In this document: positions 16,185-25,823 of the stretch, piece by piece
Layout of the letters: the number at the start of each line of letters is the position of its first letter
Position numbering within the stretch: position 1 is the stretch's first letter
Assembly (NCBI RefSeq): GCF_001428405.1
Contig: NZ_LMSL01000041.1
Coordinates: 372,210-436,209 of the forward strand
Source of the DNA: Frateuria sp. Soil773
GTDB lineage: Bacteria > Pseudomonadota > Gammaproteobacteria > Xanthomonadales > Rhodanobacteraceae
DNA: 64,000 nucleotides
Direction: 5' to 3'
Program-made: the position numbers and the translations under genes
Notes under the pieces: model-generated
Database searches by the model: none
Seen by the model: only the letters and a program-made list of their open reading frames with translations
Told to the model about the DNA's origin: nothing

Positions 16185-19043
16185 ATGGAAAAGAGTTTCG
16201 AACCCGCCCAGATCGAATCGAAGTGGTACGCGCGCTGGGAAGCCAGCGGCGCATTCCAGCCGCCGGGCAAGGGCGAGCCGTACTGCATCCTGCTGCCGCC
16301 GCCGAATGTCACCGGCACGCTGCACATGGGGCATGCGTTCCAGCAGACCGTGATGGACATGCTGGTGCGCTACCAGCGCATGCGCGGCATGAACACGCTG
16401 TGGCAGGTGGGCACCGACCACGCCGGCATCGCCACCCAGAAGATCGTGGAGAACCAGCTCGCGGCCGAGGAGAAGACCCGGCACGACCTTGGCCGCGACG
16501 CCTTCGTCGAGCGCGTGTGGCGGTGGAAGGAGGAATCCGGCTCCACCATCACCCACCAGATGCGCCGCATCGGCGCCGCCGCCGACTGGTCGCGCGAGCG
16601 CTTCACCATGGACGAGGGCCTGTCCGCGGCGGTGCGCAAGGTGTTCGTGGAGTGGTACCGCGCGGGCCTGATCTACCGCGGCAACCGCCTGGTGAACTGG
16701 GACCCGGTGCTGGGCACCGCCGTCTCCGACCTCGAAGTGAACAACGTGGAGCGCGACGGCCACCTGTGGTCGATCCGCTACATGACCGTGGACGGCGCGG
16801 AAAGCGTGGTGGTCGCCACCACCCGCCCGGAGACCATGCTGGGCGACGTGGCCGTGGCCGTGCACCCGGAAGACGAGCGCTACGCCCACCTGGTCGGCCA
16901 GATGCTGCGCCTGCCGCTGACCGGGCGCGAGATCCCGGTGATCGCCGACGACTACGTCGAACGCGAATTCGGCACCGGCTGCGTGAAGATCACCCCGGCG
17001 CACGATTTCAACGACTACGCGATCGGCCAGCGCCACAAGCTGGCGCCGATCACCATCTTCACCCTGGGCGCGCAGGTCAACGACAACGCGCCGGAAAAAT
17101 ACCGCGGCCTCGACCGCTACGACGCGCGCAAGGCCGTGCTGGCCGACCTCGAAGCCGCCGGCCTGCTGGTCGAAACCAAGCCGCACAAGCTGCAGGTGCC
17201 GGTGAGCCAGCGTTCGGACGCGGTGATCGAGCCGATGCTCACCGACCAGTGGTTCGTCGACCTCACCTCCGACGTGCAGGCCGATGGCCGCCCGGGCGGG
17301 CGCAAGGCGATCACCGAGCCGGCGCTCGACGCCGTGCGCTCGGGCGAAATCAAGTTCGTGCCGGAGAACTGGAGCACGACGTACACGCAATGGCTGGACA
17401 ACATCCAGGACTGGTGCATCAGCCGCCAGCTCTGGTGGGGCCACCGCATCCCGGCGTGGTACGACGAGGCCGGCAACATCTTCGTGGGCGAGGACGAGGC
17501 CGACGCGCGCGCCAGCGCGGCGACGGCGCCGGTCGGCGCGCTGCGCCAGGACGAGGACGTGCTGGACACCTGGTTCAGCTCGGCGCTGTGGCCGTTCTCC
17601 ACGCTGGGCTGGCCGGCCGGCGGCCCGGTGAGGAACGAGCGCGGCGAGATCGTCGCGAACTGGGAGGACGACCAGGTCTTCCTGCCCAGCGCGGTGCTGG
17701 TCACCGGCTTCGACATCATCTTCTTCTGGGTCGCGCGGATGGTGATGGCGACCCGCTACTTCACCGGCCGCATCCCGTTCCGCGAGGTCTACATCAACGC
17801 GATCGTGCGCGATGCGGAAGGCCAGAAGATGTCCAAGTCCAAGGGCAACACGCTGGACCCGCTGGACCTGATCGACGGCATCGAGCTGGAACCGCTGGTG
17901 GCCAAGTCCACCCGGTCGCTGCTGATCCCGCAGGTGCGCGAGAAGGTGGAAAAGCGCATTCGCAGGGACTACCCCGACGGCATCAAGGCGATCGGCACCG
18001 ACGCGCTGCGCTTCACCTTCGCCGCGCTCGCCAGCTACAGCCGCACCATCAACTTCGACCTCAAGCGCGCCGAAGGCTACAAGGCGTTCTGCAACAAGCT
18101 GTGGAACGCGGCGCGCTTCGTGCTGATGAACGTGGGGGATTCGGGATTCGGGATTCGGGATTCGGAAAAGCCGGCGACCGAGGCGGAGCGGTGGATTCTC
18201 ACCCGCCTGAAGCAGACGCTGGCCGAGGCCGAAGGACACTTCGTCACGTACCGCTTCGACCTGCTGGCGCAGACGTTGTACGAGTTCGTGTGGAACGAAT
18301 ACTGCGACTGGTTCCTGGAGCTGTCCAAGCCTGCCCTGAGCAAAGTCGAAGGGCCGGCGCCCAACGGCGGCGACGCGGACGCGGCGGCCTCCACGCGGCA
18401 TACCCTGCTGGTGGTGCTGGAAACCGTGCTGCGCGCGCTGCACCCGGTGGTGCCCTTCATCACCGAGGAGATCTGGCAATCGGTGGCGCCGAAGCTGGGG
18501 CTGGATCCCGCCGGCGGCATCCTGGGCCAGCCGTGGCCGCAGGCCGGCGCCATCGCCGCGGACGCCGCCGCCAGCGCCGAGATCGAATGGTTCAAGTCGG
18601 TGCTCTCCGGCATCCGCCGGATCCGCGCGGAGATGAACATCGCCCCCGGCAAGACGATTCCCCTGCTGCTCGCCGGCGGCGACGCCGGCGACCGCGCGCG
18701 CGCCGCGAAATTCGCCGCGCAGATCGCCTTCCTCGCGCGTGTGGACGCGCCGCAGTGGATCGAGGCCGGCGCGGACGAACCCGCCGCCGCGGCCGCCGTG
18801 GTGGGCTCGATGCGCGTGCTGATTCCGTTGGCCGGGCTGATCGACCTCGGCGCGGAGAAGGCCCGCCTGGCCAAGGAGATCGGCCGCATCGAAGGCGAGA
18901 TCCGCAAGTGCGAGGGCAAGCTCGGCAACGCGAATTTCGTGGCCAACGCGCCGGCCGAGGTGGTGGCGCAGGAGCGCCAGCGCATCGTCGACTGGAGCGC
19001 CCAGCTCGGCGCGTTGCGCGAGCAGGTGCAGAAGCTGGGCTGA
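16185..19043 (+). CDS. valS: Valyl-tRNA synthetase
   Basis: Class I synthetase charging tRNA-Val, 952 residues. The ATP-binding motif HMGH is at 47-50 after PPPNVTGTL. The editing domain with [14 protein letters not shown] lies near 205-330, KMSKS at 548-552, the anticodon-binding helical bundle at about 610-780, and the C-terminal coiled-coil arm at about 885-952. The ATG at 16185 has no clear ribosome site. Two intergenic-type repeats are embedded in frame in the helical bundle region: GGGATTC units at about residues 651-661, and a CCCTTCGACT...GCTCAGGGC palindrome fragment at about 716-723. Both fall where E. coli ValRS has variable loops. Neither breaks the frame, so the enzyme should be intact. 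Confidence 0.97.
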   Translation: MEKSFEPAQIESKWYARWEASGAFQPPGKGEPYCILLPPPNVTGTLHMGHAFQQTVMDMLVRYQRMRGMNTLWQVGTDHAGIATQKIVENQLAAEEKTRHDLGRDAFVERVWRWKEESGSTITHQMRRIGAAADWSRERFTMDEGLSAAVRKVFVEWYRAGLIYRGNRLVNWDPVLGTAVSDLEVNNVERDGHLWSIRYMTVDGAESVVVATTRPETMLGDVAVAVHPEDERYAHLVGQMLRLPLTGREIPVIADDYVEREFGTGCVKITPAHDFNDYAIGQRHKLAPITIFTLGAQVNDNAPEKYRGLDRYDARKAVLADLEAAGLLVETKPHKLQVPVSQRSDAVIEPMLTDQWFVDLTSDVQADGRPGGRKAITEPALDAVRSGEIKFVPENWSTTYTQWLDNIQDWCISRQLWWGHRIPAWYDEAGNIFVGEDEADARASAATAPVGALRQDEDVLDTWFSSALWPFSTLGWPAGGPVRNERGEIVANWEDDQVFLPSAVLVTGFDIIFFWVARMVMATRYFTGRIPFREVYINAIVRDAEGQKMSKSKGNTLDPLDLIDGIELEPLVAKSTRSLLIPQVREKVEKRIRRDYPDGIKAIGTDALRFTFAALASYSRTINFDLKRAEGYKAFCNKLWNAARFVLMNVGDSGFGIRDSEKPATEAERWILTRLKQTLAEAEGHFVTYRFDLLAQTLYEFVWNEYCDWFLELSKPALSKVEGPAPNGGDADAAASTRHTLLVVLETVLRALHPVVPFITEEIWQSVAPKLGLDPAGGILGQPWPQAGAIAADAAASAEIEWFKSVLSGIRRIRAEMNIAPGKTIPLLLAGGDAGDRARAAKFAAQIAFLARVDAPQWIEAGADEPAAAAAVVGSMRVLIPLAGLIDLGAEKARLAKEIGRIEGEIRKCEGKLGNANFVANAPAEVVAQERQRIVDWSAQLGALREQVQKLG
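18136..18165 (+). repeat. GGGATTC tandem repeat inside valS
   Basis: Four head-to-tail GGGATTC-type units in frame, encoding [10 protein letters not shown]. They are identical to the intergenic repeats at 5377-5540 and 59721-59760. Confidence 0.9.
18330..18353 (-). repeat. Palindromic-repeat fragment inside valS
   Basis: On the minus strand it begins CCCTTCGACT and ends GCTCAGGGC with only TT between them. These are the same two blocks that bound the left arm of the intergenic element at 58511-58604. It encodes the residues ALSKVEG. Confidence 0.75.
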
Positions 19044-19092
19044 CCCGCGCGGGAGGCCCTTCTTCCGAAAGCGAAGGGCGGGTGCGCCGTGC

Positions 19093-19575
19093 TTATTTCT
19101 GGAAATGGCCGGCGGCCATTTCCAGGGCCATCACGATGGCGTCCTCGCGCCCGTCGCGCGCGGGGTAGTAGCGCGGCCGCCGGCCGATCTCGCTGAAGCC
19201 CACCGACTCGTACAGCCGCTTCGCCAGGGGGTTGGAGGGGCGCACTTCGAGGAACACGCGCTCGGCGCCGTTCCAGCGCGCGATGTCGAGCAGGCGGCGC
19301 AGCAGGTGGCGGCCCAGGCCCTGCCCGCGCTGCGCCTCGCCGATGCAGAGGTTCAGCACGTGCGCCTCGCCGGCGGCGACCGACAGGATGCCGTAGCCGG
19401 CGATGGCGCCGTCCATCCACAGCACCCAGCAGGGATGGCCGGCCTTCAGGCAGTCGGCGAAGATTCCCTGCGACCAGGGGAAATCGTAGGACGCGGTTTC
19501 CAGCGCGCTGACGGCGGGCAGGTCCTCGCGCCGCATCGCACGCACCTCGACGTCGGGCCGAGCCACCGCGACCAT
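19093..19575 (-). CDS. rimI: Ribosomal protein S18 alanine N-acetyltransferase RimI
   Basis: 160-residue GNAT enzyme that acetylates the N-terminus of S18. The acetyl-CoA loop QRGQGLGRHLL is at about 82-92, with preceding strand EAHVLNLCIGE, and LEVRPSNPLAKRLYESVGF is the family C-terminal signature with the catalytic tyrosine. It lies 6 bp downstream of the probable holD, matching the holD-rimI neighbourhood of E. coli. A hairpin at 19056-19079 separates it from the convergent valS. Confidence 0.94.
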   Translation of the reverse strand: MVAVARPDVEVRAMRREDLPAVSALETASYDFPWSQGIFADCLKAGHPCWVLWMDGAIAGYGILSVAAGEAHVLNLCIGEAQRGQGLGRHLLRRLLDIARWNGAERVFLEVRPSNPLAKRLYESVGFSEIGRRPRYYPARDGREDAIVMALEMAAGHFQK

Positions 19576-19581
19576 CGCGGG

Positions 19582-20088
19582 TCAGCCCGTATCGCCAGCC
19601 AGGGCGCGGCGCAGTTGCCGCATGGCCGACCACAGGCGGCGCTTGCCGGCGGCCGTCGCCAGGATCTGCGGCGGCTCGTCGGCGAGCACGATCTGCGCCT
19701 GCGCCATCGCCGCCGCCGGCAGGTCGCGGCCCAGCGCACGCGCCTGCGCTTCGCCGAACACCAGGTAGGCGCGCACCTGCGGTAGCGGTCCGGCCACCTG
19801 GCCGTCCGCAACGGCGATCCGCGCCGCGCGCGCCAGGCCGGCACCGTAGGCGGTCAGCGCGCGCCCCAGCAGGTCAAGCTCGCGCGTGGCGCAGCCGCCG
19901 GGCAGCACCACCGCGCAGGCCAGTGCCGGTACTGGCGCGGCATCGGTGCCGGGCGGCTCGCCGGCGGACACGGACGCGGCCATAGCCGCGCCCTGCCCCG
20001 GCGCACGCAGGACCCACGGCGCCACCCCGAGCGCGCGCAAAACGCGGGCGCGGTGCGATGCGGGCGTGGCGCGCGGCAAGGCGTTCAT
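19582..20088 (-). CDS. holD: Probable DNA polymerase III psi subunit (HolD-like)
   Basis: 168 residues. E. coli psi binds chi and the clamp loader and links the replisome to SSB. The N-terminus reads RALGVAPWVLRAPG, matching the E. coli psi start LQQLGITQWSLRRPG in spacing, with the tryptophan at residue 25. The C-terminal segment GKRRLWSAMRQLRRAL parallels the psi end. The middle is Ala-rich and divergent, and the protein is about 30 residues longer than E. coli psi. It overlaps pssA by 4 nt and precedes rimI, as holD does in enterobacteria. Identification rests on short motifs and context, not on overall similarity. Confidence 0.68.
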   Translation of the reverse strand: MNALPRATPASHRARVLRALGVAPWVLRAPGQGAAMAASVSAGEPPGTDAAPVPALACAVVLPGGCATRELDLLGRALTAYGAGLARAARIAVADGQVAGPLPQVRAYLVFGEAQARALGRDLPAAAMAQAQIVLADEPPQILATAAGKRRLWSAMRQLRRALAGDTG

Positions 20089-20864
20089 GCGGCGCCGCGG
20101 CGGGCCCGGCGATGCGTGGCCCGTCCCCACAGGGTCATCACCGGGCCGGACAGCAGGTAGAGCGACGAGCCCACGAACAGCACCCGCGCCGTGTCCAGCG
20201 CCAGCAGCACCAGCAGCAGCACGGCGGCCACCACCCACCAGAACGGCACGCGGTCGCGGTCGCCCATCGGCAGCGACTTGAAGCTGTAGTAGCGGAACCG
20301 GCTGACCATCAGCAGCCCCACCACCACCGCCAGCACGAGCGTGACGAAGCACAGGTCGGCGCCGCCGATCCCGAACTTGTCCATGCTCCATACGTACGAC
20401 ATGCACACCGCGGCGCCCGCCGGGCTGGCCAGTCCCTGGAAGTAGCGCTTGTCGATCACCCCGACCTGGGTGTTGAAGCGGGCCAGCCGCAGCGCGGCGC
20501 AGGCGGCGTAGACGAAGGCCGCGGCCCAGCCCGCCTTGCCCCACAGCGGGCCGAACTCCTTCAGCGCCGACAGCGACCAGGTGTACATCACCAGCGACGG
20601 CGCGAGGCCGAAGCTGACCAGGTCGGACAGCGAATCGTATTGCACGCCGAACTCGCTCTGCGTGCCGGTCAGCCGCGCCACGCGCCCGTCCAGGCCGTCC
20701 AGCAGCGCGGCCACGAAGACCGCGATGGCCGCATCCGCATAGCGGCCGCCGATGCTGGCCACGATCGCGTAATAACCTGCGAACATCGCCCCCGTGGTGA
20801 ACAGGTTCGGCAGCAGGTAGATGCCGCGGTGCCGCGGCGTACGGGCGGGTGCGCTGTCGCTCAT
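20085..20864 (-). CDS. pssA: CDP-diacylglycerol-serine O-phosphatidyltransferase
   Basis: Integral-membrane enzyme making phosphatidylserine from CDP-diacylglycerol and serine, the first step to phosphatidylethanolamine. 259 residues from the ATG at 20864. The CDP-alcohol phosphotransferase signature is complete: DGLDGRVAR, then G and YDSLSD (pattern D-G-x2-A-R-x8-G-x3-D-x3-D). Several hydrophobic segments follow. This is the membrane-embedded type II enzyme, unlike the soluble E. coli PssA. It overlaps the downstream probable holD. Confidence 0.94.
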   Translation of the reverse strand: MSDSAPARTPRHRGIYLLPNLFTTGAMFAGYYAIVASIGGRYADAAIAVFVAALLDGLDGRVARLTGTQSEFGVQYDSLSDLVSFGLAPSLVMYTWSLSALKEFGPLWGKAGWAAAFVYAACAALRLARFNTQVGVIDKRYFQGLASPAGAAVCMSYVWSMDKFGIGGADLCFVTLVLAVVVGLLMVSRFRYYSFKSLPMGDRDRVPFWWVVAAVLLLVLLALDTARVLFVGSSLYLLSGPVMTLWGRATHRRARRGAA

Positions 20865-20971
20865 GGAGCAATCCGTGACGTAATGCGCGCAGTGTAAACC
20901 ATGCGGCTTGAGTCCCGGCCGCGGCGGTGCTAACAAGTGCGCTGGCATCCCATCCCGTGCTGGAGAATCCC

Positions 20972-21382
20972 ATGCGTCGCCCGCTTCTCGCCGCTGCGCT
21001 GCTGCTGCTGACCCCGATCGCTTTCGCCCAGGCCTATAAGTGGACTGATTCGCACGGCACGGTGCATTACTCCGAAACGCCGCCGGCGCAAGGCACCAGG
21101 TTCCAGAAAGTCGCCACGACCGGCACCGCCGAACCTCTTTCCAAGCCCGCCGCGCCGGAGCAGGTACCCGCTTCCAGCCCCGCCAGCGGGCCCGTGGCCG
21201 ATACCCCCGAGAATCGCAGCAAGCTCTGCACTTCGCTCAAGATGAATATGGATGCCCTCAACGCCAAAGGCCCGGTGGTGATGGAGACCAACGGCAGGCA
21301 GCAGGCACTCGACGATAATCAGCGTCAGCAGCAGCTCGCCTCGGCGAACATGGACTACCAGCGTTATTGCGTGCCGCGCTGA
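20972..21382 (+). CDS. DUF4124 domain secreted protein
   Basis: 136 residues with a signal peptide ending AFAQ at about residue 20. The DUF4124 core AYKWTDSHGTVHYSETPP follows at once. The C-terminal half carries two cysteines (LCTSLKM and RYCVPR) that could pair in the periplasm. A TGGAGAA ribosome site precedes the ATG. Such proteins are common in xanthomonads and their function is unknown. It is divergent from pssA. Confidence 0.85.
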   Translation: MRRPLLAAALLLLTPIAFAQAYKWTDSHGTVHYSETPPAQGTRFQKVATTGTAEPLSKPAAPEQVPASSPASGPVADTPENRSKLCTSLKMNMDALNAKGPVVMETNGRQQALDDNQRQQQLASANMDYQRYCVPR

Positions 21383-21483
21383 GGTTTGCCGCTTTACCGA
21401 AGTAGGAAGCCTGGTTCCAGGCGGGCGATTGCCGCTCCGTTGGCTATAATCGGCGTCTTTAACGCCCGCCGGATCGAACCATC

Positions 21484-23181
21484 ATGCGCCTCAGCCAATT
21501 CCACCTGGCCACCGTCAAGGAAATCCCCGCCGACGCCGAAATCGCCAGCCACCGGCTGATGCTGCGCGCCGGCATGATCCGCAAGCTCGCCTCCGGCCTG
21601 TATACCTGGAGCCCGCTGGGGCTGCGCGTATTGCGCAAGGTCGAGCGGATCGTGCGCGAGGAAATGGACCGCGCCGGCGCGATCGAAATGCTGATGCCGT
21701 CGGTACAGCCCAAGGAGCTGTGGGAGGAAAGCGGGCGCTGGGAGAAATTCGGCGACCAGTTGCTGAAAATCCGGGACCGCAAGGAGCAGGAGTTCTGCTA
21801 CGGACCGACCCACGAGGAAGTCATTACCGATTTCGCCCGCAACGAGCTGAAAAGCTACAAGCAGCTCCCGGTCAATTTCTACCAGATCCAGACCAAGTTC
21901 CGCGACGAGATCCGCCCGCGCTTCGGCGTCATGCGTGCGCGCGAATTCCTGATGAAGGATGCCTATTCCTTCCATCTGACCCAGGAGTCGCTGGCCGAGA
22001 CCTACGCGGCGATGTACCAGGCCTATACCCGCATCTTCACCCGGCTCGGCCTGCAGTTCCGCGCCGTGCAGGCCGACACCGGCGCGATCGGCGGCAATGC
22101 CAGCCACGAGTTCCAGGTGCTGGCCGATGCCGGCGAGGATGCGATCGCCTTCTCCGACGGCTCCGACTACGCCGCCAACGTCGAGAAGGCCACCTCGCTG
22201 CCGCCGGTCACCACACGGCCGGCGGCGGCCGCCGACCTGCAGCGCGTCGACACGCCGCGCGTGCGCACCGTGGAAGACGTCTGCCGCCATTTCGGCACCT
22301 CGCCCGACCGCGTGCTCAAGACGCTGCTGGTGCGCGGCCGCGACGGCCTGGTCGCACTGTGCCTGCGCGGCGACCACGAGCTCAACGAGGTGAAGGCCGG
22401 CAAGCTGGTCGAGCTGCCGGACGAAGCCGTGCTGGCCCCGGAGGCGGAGATCCTCGCCGCGGTCGGCGCCCACCCCGGCTTTGTCGGCCCGGTCGGGCTG
22501 CCCGACGCGATCCCCGTGATCGTCGACCGCGACGCCGCGGTGCTGGCCGACTTCATCTGCGGCGGCAACGCCGACGATACGCACTACGCCGGCGCCAACT
22601 GGGAACGCGACGCGCGGATCACCCGCGTGGAAGACCTGCGCCAGGTGGTCGAGGGCGATGCCTCCCCGGACGGCAAGGGCAGCCTGCATTTGGCGCGCGG
22701 CATCGAGGTGGGCCACGTGTTCCAGCTCGGCCAGAAGTACGCCCAGGCCCTGGGCGCCACCGTGGTGGACGACCAGGGCAAGAACCAGGTGATGACCATG
22801 GGCTGCTACGGCATCGGCGTCAGCCGCATCGTCGCCGCCGCGATCGAGCAGCGCCACGACGAGGCCGGCATCGTCTGGCCGGAGGCGATGGCGCCGTGGC
22901 AGGTCGCCGTCTGCGTGATCAACCCGAAGAACGTGCCGGCCGTGAACGAGGCCGCCGAGGCCCTGTACCGCAAGCTCGGCGCGCAGGGCGCGGAAACCCT
23001 GCTGGACGACCGCGGCCTGCGTCCCGGCGCCATGTTCGCCGACATCGAGCTGATCGGCATTCCGCACCGCGTGGTGGTGAGCGAGCGCGGGCTCGCCGCC
23101 GGCACGCTGGAATACCGCAAGCGCGACGAAGCCGAAGCGCGCGCGATTACCGAAGAAGAGCTGTTCGCACTGCTCGGCTGA
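21484..23181 (+). CDS. proS: Prolyl-tRNA synthetase (bacterial type)
   Basis: Class II synthetase charging tRNA-Pro, 565 residues. Motif 1 is in [17 protein letters not shown], motif 2 around [21 protein letters not shown], and motif 3 is [18 protein letters not shown] YbaK-like editing insertion lies at about 225-405, as in bacterial (not archaeal-type) enzymes. The C-terminal anticodon-binding domain starts near residue 475. It is followed by a strong terminator. Confidence 0.97.
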   Translation: MRLSQFHLATVKEIPADAEIASHRLMLRAGMIRKLASGLYTWSPLGLRVLRKVERIVREEMDRAGAIEMLMPSVQPKELWEESGRWEKFGDQLLKIRDRKEQEFCYGPTHEEVITDFARNELKSYKQLPVNFYQIQTKFRDEIRPRFGVMRAREFLMKDAYSFHLTQESLAETYAAMYQAYTRIFTRLGLQFRAVQADTGAIGGNASHEFQVLADAGEDAIAFSDGSDYAANVEKATSLPPVTTRPAAAADLQRVDTPRVRTVEDVCRHFGTSPDRVLKTLLVRGRDGLVALCLRGDHELNEVKAGKLVELPDEAVLAPEAEILAAVGAHPGFVGPVGLPDAIPVIVDRDAAVLADFICGGNADDTHYAGANWERDARITRVEDLRQVVEGDASPDGKGSLHLARGIEVGHVFQLGQKYAQALGATVVDDQGKNQVMTMGCYGIGVSRIVAAAIEQRHDEAGIVWPEAMAPWQVAVCVINPKNVPAVNEAAEALYRKLGAQGAETLLDDRGLRPGAMFADIELIGIPHRVVVSERGLAAGTLEYRKRDEAEARAITEEELFALLG

Positions 23182-23200
23182 ATGGCAAGCCAAGGCTAAT

Positions 23201-23229
23201 GAAAACGGCCGCGCAATGCGGCCGTTTTC
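23201..23229 (+). terminator. Intrinsic terminator of proS
   Basis: A perfect 12-bp stem (23201-23212 / 23218-23229) ending CGTTTTC lies 19 bp after the stop codon. Confidence 0.85.
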
Positions 23230-23411
23230 GTATCAATATGGCACCGCCGTATCTGCATGCAATACGCCGCCATTGTCCATTGGCATTACCGCCGAATCGC
23301 CTTCTTTTGCAATTAATCGGAAAATCGGGGAGAATCCGGCGCGCGCCAGGAAGGCGACCATTTTCAATGATGATGCCCCCCTTAATTCACAATAGGCATA
23401 CGGGAGTTACC

Positions 23412-23735
23412 ATGGCAGTCGATATCAAGAACCTCAATCACAATCAACTCAACGACCTTATCAGCAAGGCCCAGCTCCGCCAGAGCGAACTGCGCAAGGA
23501 GAAGGTCGTCAAGATCCGCGAAAAGGTGCACGCGCTGATCAAGGCCGAGGGTTATTCGTTCGAGGATATCTTCGGCGGCTCGCGCGGCAAGGCCCGCCGC
23601 AGCACCGGCACGGTCGCCCCGAAGTACCGCAATCCCGGCAACCCGGAGCAGACCTGGTCCGGCCGCGGCAAGCGCCCGCGCTGGTTCAACGATGCGCTGA
23701 AGGCCGGCAAGAAGGAAAAGGATCTGGCGATCTGA
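23412..23735 (+). CDS. H-NS family nucleoid protein
   Basis: 107-residue DNA-binding protein of the H-NS histone family that silences AT-rich DNA. An N-terminal oligomerisation helix (NHNQLNDLISKAQLRQSELR) is followed by a linker and the C-terminal DNA-binding segment YRNPGNPEQTWSGRGKRPRW. ATG 23412 has GGAG 7 nt upstream; the in-frame ATG 16 codons earlier lacks one. The 180 bp upstream are unusually AT-rich for this genome, as expected for a promoter under H-NS autoregulation (inference). Confidence 0.92.
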   Translation: MAVDIKNLNHNQLNDLISKAQLRQSELRKEKVVKIREKVHALIKAEGYSFEDIFGGSRGKARRSTGTVAPKYRNPGNPEQTWSGRGKRPRWFNDALKAGKKEKDLAI

Positions 23736-23765
23736 TCCGCTGCCATCCGGCACGATGGAAAAAAC

Positions 23766-23792
23766 AAAACGCCGGCCTTGCGCCGGCGTTTT
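23766..23792 (+). terminator. Intrinsic terminator of the H-NS gene
   Basis: An 11-bp stem AAAACGCCGGC / GCCGGCGTTTT with a 5-nt loop and a T-tract. Confidence 0.88.
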
Positions 23793-23815
23793 CCATTCTG
23801 GACGGACCGGCCTTA

Positions 23816-24053
23816 GAGCCTCTTCACGGTCTTCAGATACCTCCCCCCCACGATACGTCATCCCAGCCGTTTTCAACGGCCGCAGGGCCGGTCAAGCAGG
23901 AGGCGCTTTTCAGCAGCCGAAGGGCTGGTCATCCAGCGACTCTCCCCTTCCCCCAAAACCCAGAGGCACTGGATCCCAGCTCTTGCCCCCTTTTCGGGGT
24001 TCGCTGGGATGACGCCCCGTGGGGGGACTCGGGAGACTTTGAACAGGCGCCTA
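23816..24053. repeat. MITE-like element, copy 1
   Basis: About 238 bp, filling the hns-thrE gap. Its ends are inverted copies (GAGCCTCTTCACGGTCTTC on the left; the complement of GCGCCTGTTCAAAGTCTC on the right). Internal blocks are shared with 52391-52543 and 63881-64000, including TTTCAACGGCCGCAGGGCC and GGTCATCCAG. The right end supplies the TAG stop of the exporter gene through a CTAG. Confidence 0.75.
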
Positions 24054-25325
24054 GAGCGAGCGCCGCGGCGATACCAGCAGGTCGCCGAACAACAGCCCCG
24101 CCACCAGCGAAACCAACAGCGTCACCAGCAGGATGCCGGTATCCGTACCGAGCGTGGTATCGCGCTCGAACAGGTAGGACACGCTGCGGAAACCCACGCT
24201 GCCCGGCACCAGCAGGATGATCCCCGGTTCGCGGATGACCGCGCCCGGGCGGTGCATGTAGCGCGCATACAGGTTGGACAATGCGCCCAGCAGCAGGCCG
24301 CCGAGGAAGACGCCGAACGGGGCGCCGGGGATCGCACCCGAGATCGCCCCGCCCCAACGCGTGGCGAGGTACCCCACGATCACCGCCGCCATCACCACCA
24401 GCCAGTCGCGCGGCGCGGCGCGGAACACGATGGCGAACGCCAGCGCGCCCAGCAGCAGGGCGGGGTAATCGGTCCAGTGCGGCAGCGGCGGCAGCGCGAA
24501 ATCGCTGGCGTGGATGCCTATCGCCACGCACAACTGGCTGGCCGCGACCGTGCCGAAGGTGAGCTTGAGCAGGGTCGCCACCGCGCCGCCCATCCGCGCC
24601 ATGCCGGCCACCAGGTGCTGGCTGGATATCTCGCGCACCGCGGTGGTCAGCGCCATGCCGGGCACCAGCACGATCAGGCTGGCCAGCACCACCGCCTTGA
24701 TCGCCAGCGGCACCACGAAGGCGCTGACCAGGGTGGCGATGACGGTGGCCACGAGGGCGCTGATCGCTTCGCTCGCCACCGCCAGGCGCGGCCGGGTGGC
24801 CGACATCACGGTGATCGTGCCGATGATCAGGCCGATCGCGCACGCCACCACCAGGTCGGCCCAGGAGCTGTGCAGCAGCAGCGCCACGATGCTGGCCGCG
24901 GACAGGCCGTAGCTGGCGATCACGCCGGCCTGGGCGCGGCGCGTGTCCGGCAGGCCCAGGGCGCGCAGCAGGCGGAAGCCCTCGCGCAGCCCCAGCTCGC
25001 CGGCGATCGCGCGGTCGGCGATCGCGTCGGCCTCGCACAGGCGCGCCAGATTCACGTCGCCCGGCGGCAGCCGCATCACCTGGGTGACCTGGGCCAACCC
25101 TTCCTCGCCCTGGTTCAGTTCGGCGAAGGAAATGATGATCGCGGTGGGACTGGACCAGACGTCCGCCGCCAGCCCCAGCCGCTGCGCCGACCCGGCCACC
25201 GCCGACTCCAGCCGCGGCGTGGAGGTGCCGTACTGGTGCAGCCGGCGCGCCAGCTCGACCAGGAAGGCGATGCGCGTCGTCAGCGGGGCGCTGGAGGGCG
25301 CGGCGGCAGGCGACGGTTCGCTCAT
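24051..25325 (-). CDS. Threonine/serine exporter family protein (fused ThrE)
   Basis: 424-residue inner-membrane protein combining the N-terminal ThrE domain (soluble start, then about five helices; motif SSPTAIIISFAELNQGEEG) and the C-terminal ThrE_2 domain with about five more helices in one chain. Corynebacterium ThrE exports threonine and serine; many bacteria split the two halves. It overlaps the nfeD stop by 4 nt (ATGA at 25325), so it is translated with the NfeD/SPFH pair. The stop codon TAG lies in the end of a MITE-like repeat. Confidence 0.88.
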   Translation of the reverse strand: MSEPSPAAAPSSAPLTTRIAFLVELARRLHQYGTSTPRLESAVAGSAQRLGLAADVWSSPTAIIISFAELNQGEEGLAQVTQVMRLPPGDVNLARLCEADAIADRAIAGELGLREGFRLLRALGLPDTRRAQAGVIASYGLSAASIVALLLHSSWADLVVACAIGLIIGTITVMSATRPRLAVASEAISALVATVIATLVSAFVVPLAIKAVVLASLIVLVPGMALTTAVREISSQHLVAGMARMGGAVATLLKLTFGTVAASQLCVAIGIHASDFALPPLPHWTDYPALLLGALAFAIVFRAAPRDWLVVMAAVIVGYLATRWGGAISGAIPGAPFGVFLGGLLLGALSNLYARYMHRPGAVIREPGIILLVPGSVGFRSVSYLFERDTTLGTDTGILLVTLLVSLVAGLLFGDLLVSPRRSL

Positions 25326-25771
25326 GCGGCGGGCCGCACCTTCAGGGTGGTGCCTTCCACGCCGAGCACCTCGACCGTGCTGCCCAGCGGCAGGTCCGGC
25401 CCGCTGACCAGCCACTGGCCGTCGCCCACCTGCGCCTTGCCGCGGCCGTTGACGATCGGCTCGACCAATACGTAGCGCTGCCCGATCATCTGCTCGCCGC
25501 GCCGGTTGAGCCGCTCGTCGCCGGCCGCATGGCGCTGCAGGCGCGGCCGCAGGCCGTACCAGTAGACCGCGCAGGAGGCGAACGCCAGCAGCGCGAAGGC
25601 CACCGCCTGCGCCAGCAGCGACAGCGAGGGCGCCACCAGCAGCAGCAGGCCGGTCGCCGCCGCCGCGATGCCGATCCACAGCATGAAGTAGCCGGGGATG
25701 GCCACCTCCAGCCCGATCAGCACCAGCGCAAGAATCCACCACAGATAATGCATCGTGATCTGTTGAACCAT
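25322..25771 (-). CDS. NfeD family membrane protein
   Basis: 149 residues: two or three N-terminal hydrophobic helices (about 8-75), then a soluble OB-fold beta barrel (MIGQRYVLVEPIVNGRGKAQ to the end), the short NfeD1b/YbbJ type without a protease domain. AGGGGGAT precedes the ATG. It follows the SPFH gene, the conserved partnership in which NfeD acts with a slipin in membrane microdomains. Confidence 0.9.
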   Translation of the reverse strand: MVQQITMHYLWWILALVLIGLEVAIPGYFMLWIGIAAAATGLLLLVAPSLSLLAQAVAFALLAFASCAVYWYGLRPRLQRHAAGDERLNRRGEQMIGQRYVLVEPIVNGRGKAQVGDGQWLVSGPDLPLGSTVEVLGVEGTTLKVRPAA

Positions 25772-25823
25772 GTCATCCCCCTGTCCGCCGGTCGCCCCAC
25801 GGCCGGCGGGATTGATGGTCCGC

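Noticed and set aside
15245..19168. A 1307-codon plus-strand frame over hemE and valS
   Set aside because: It is an out-of-frame shadow of two well-identified genes with high-GC codon bias.
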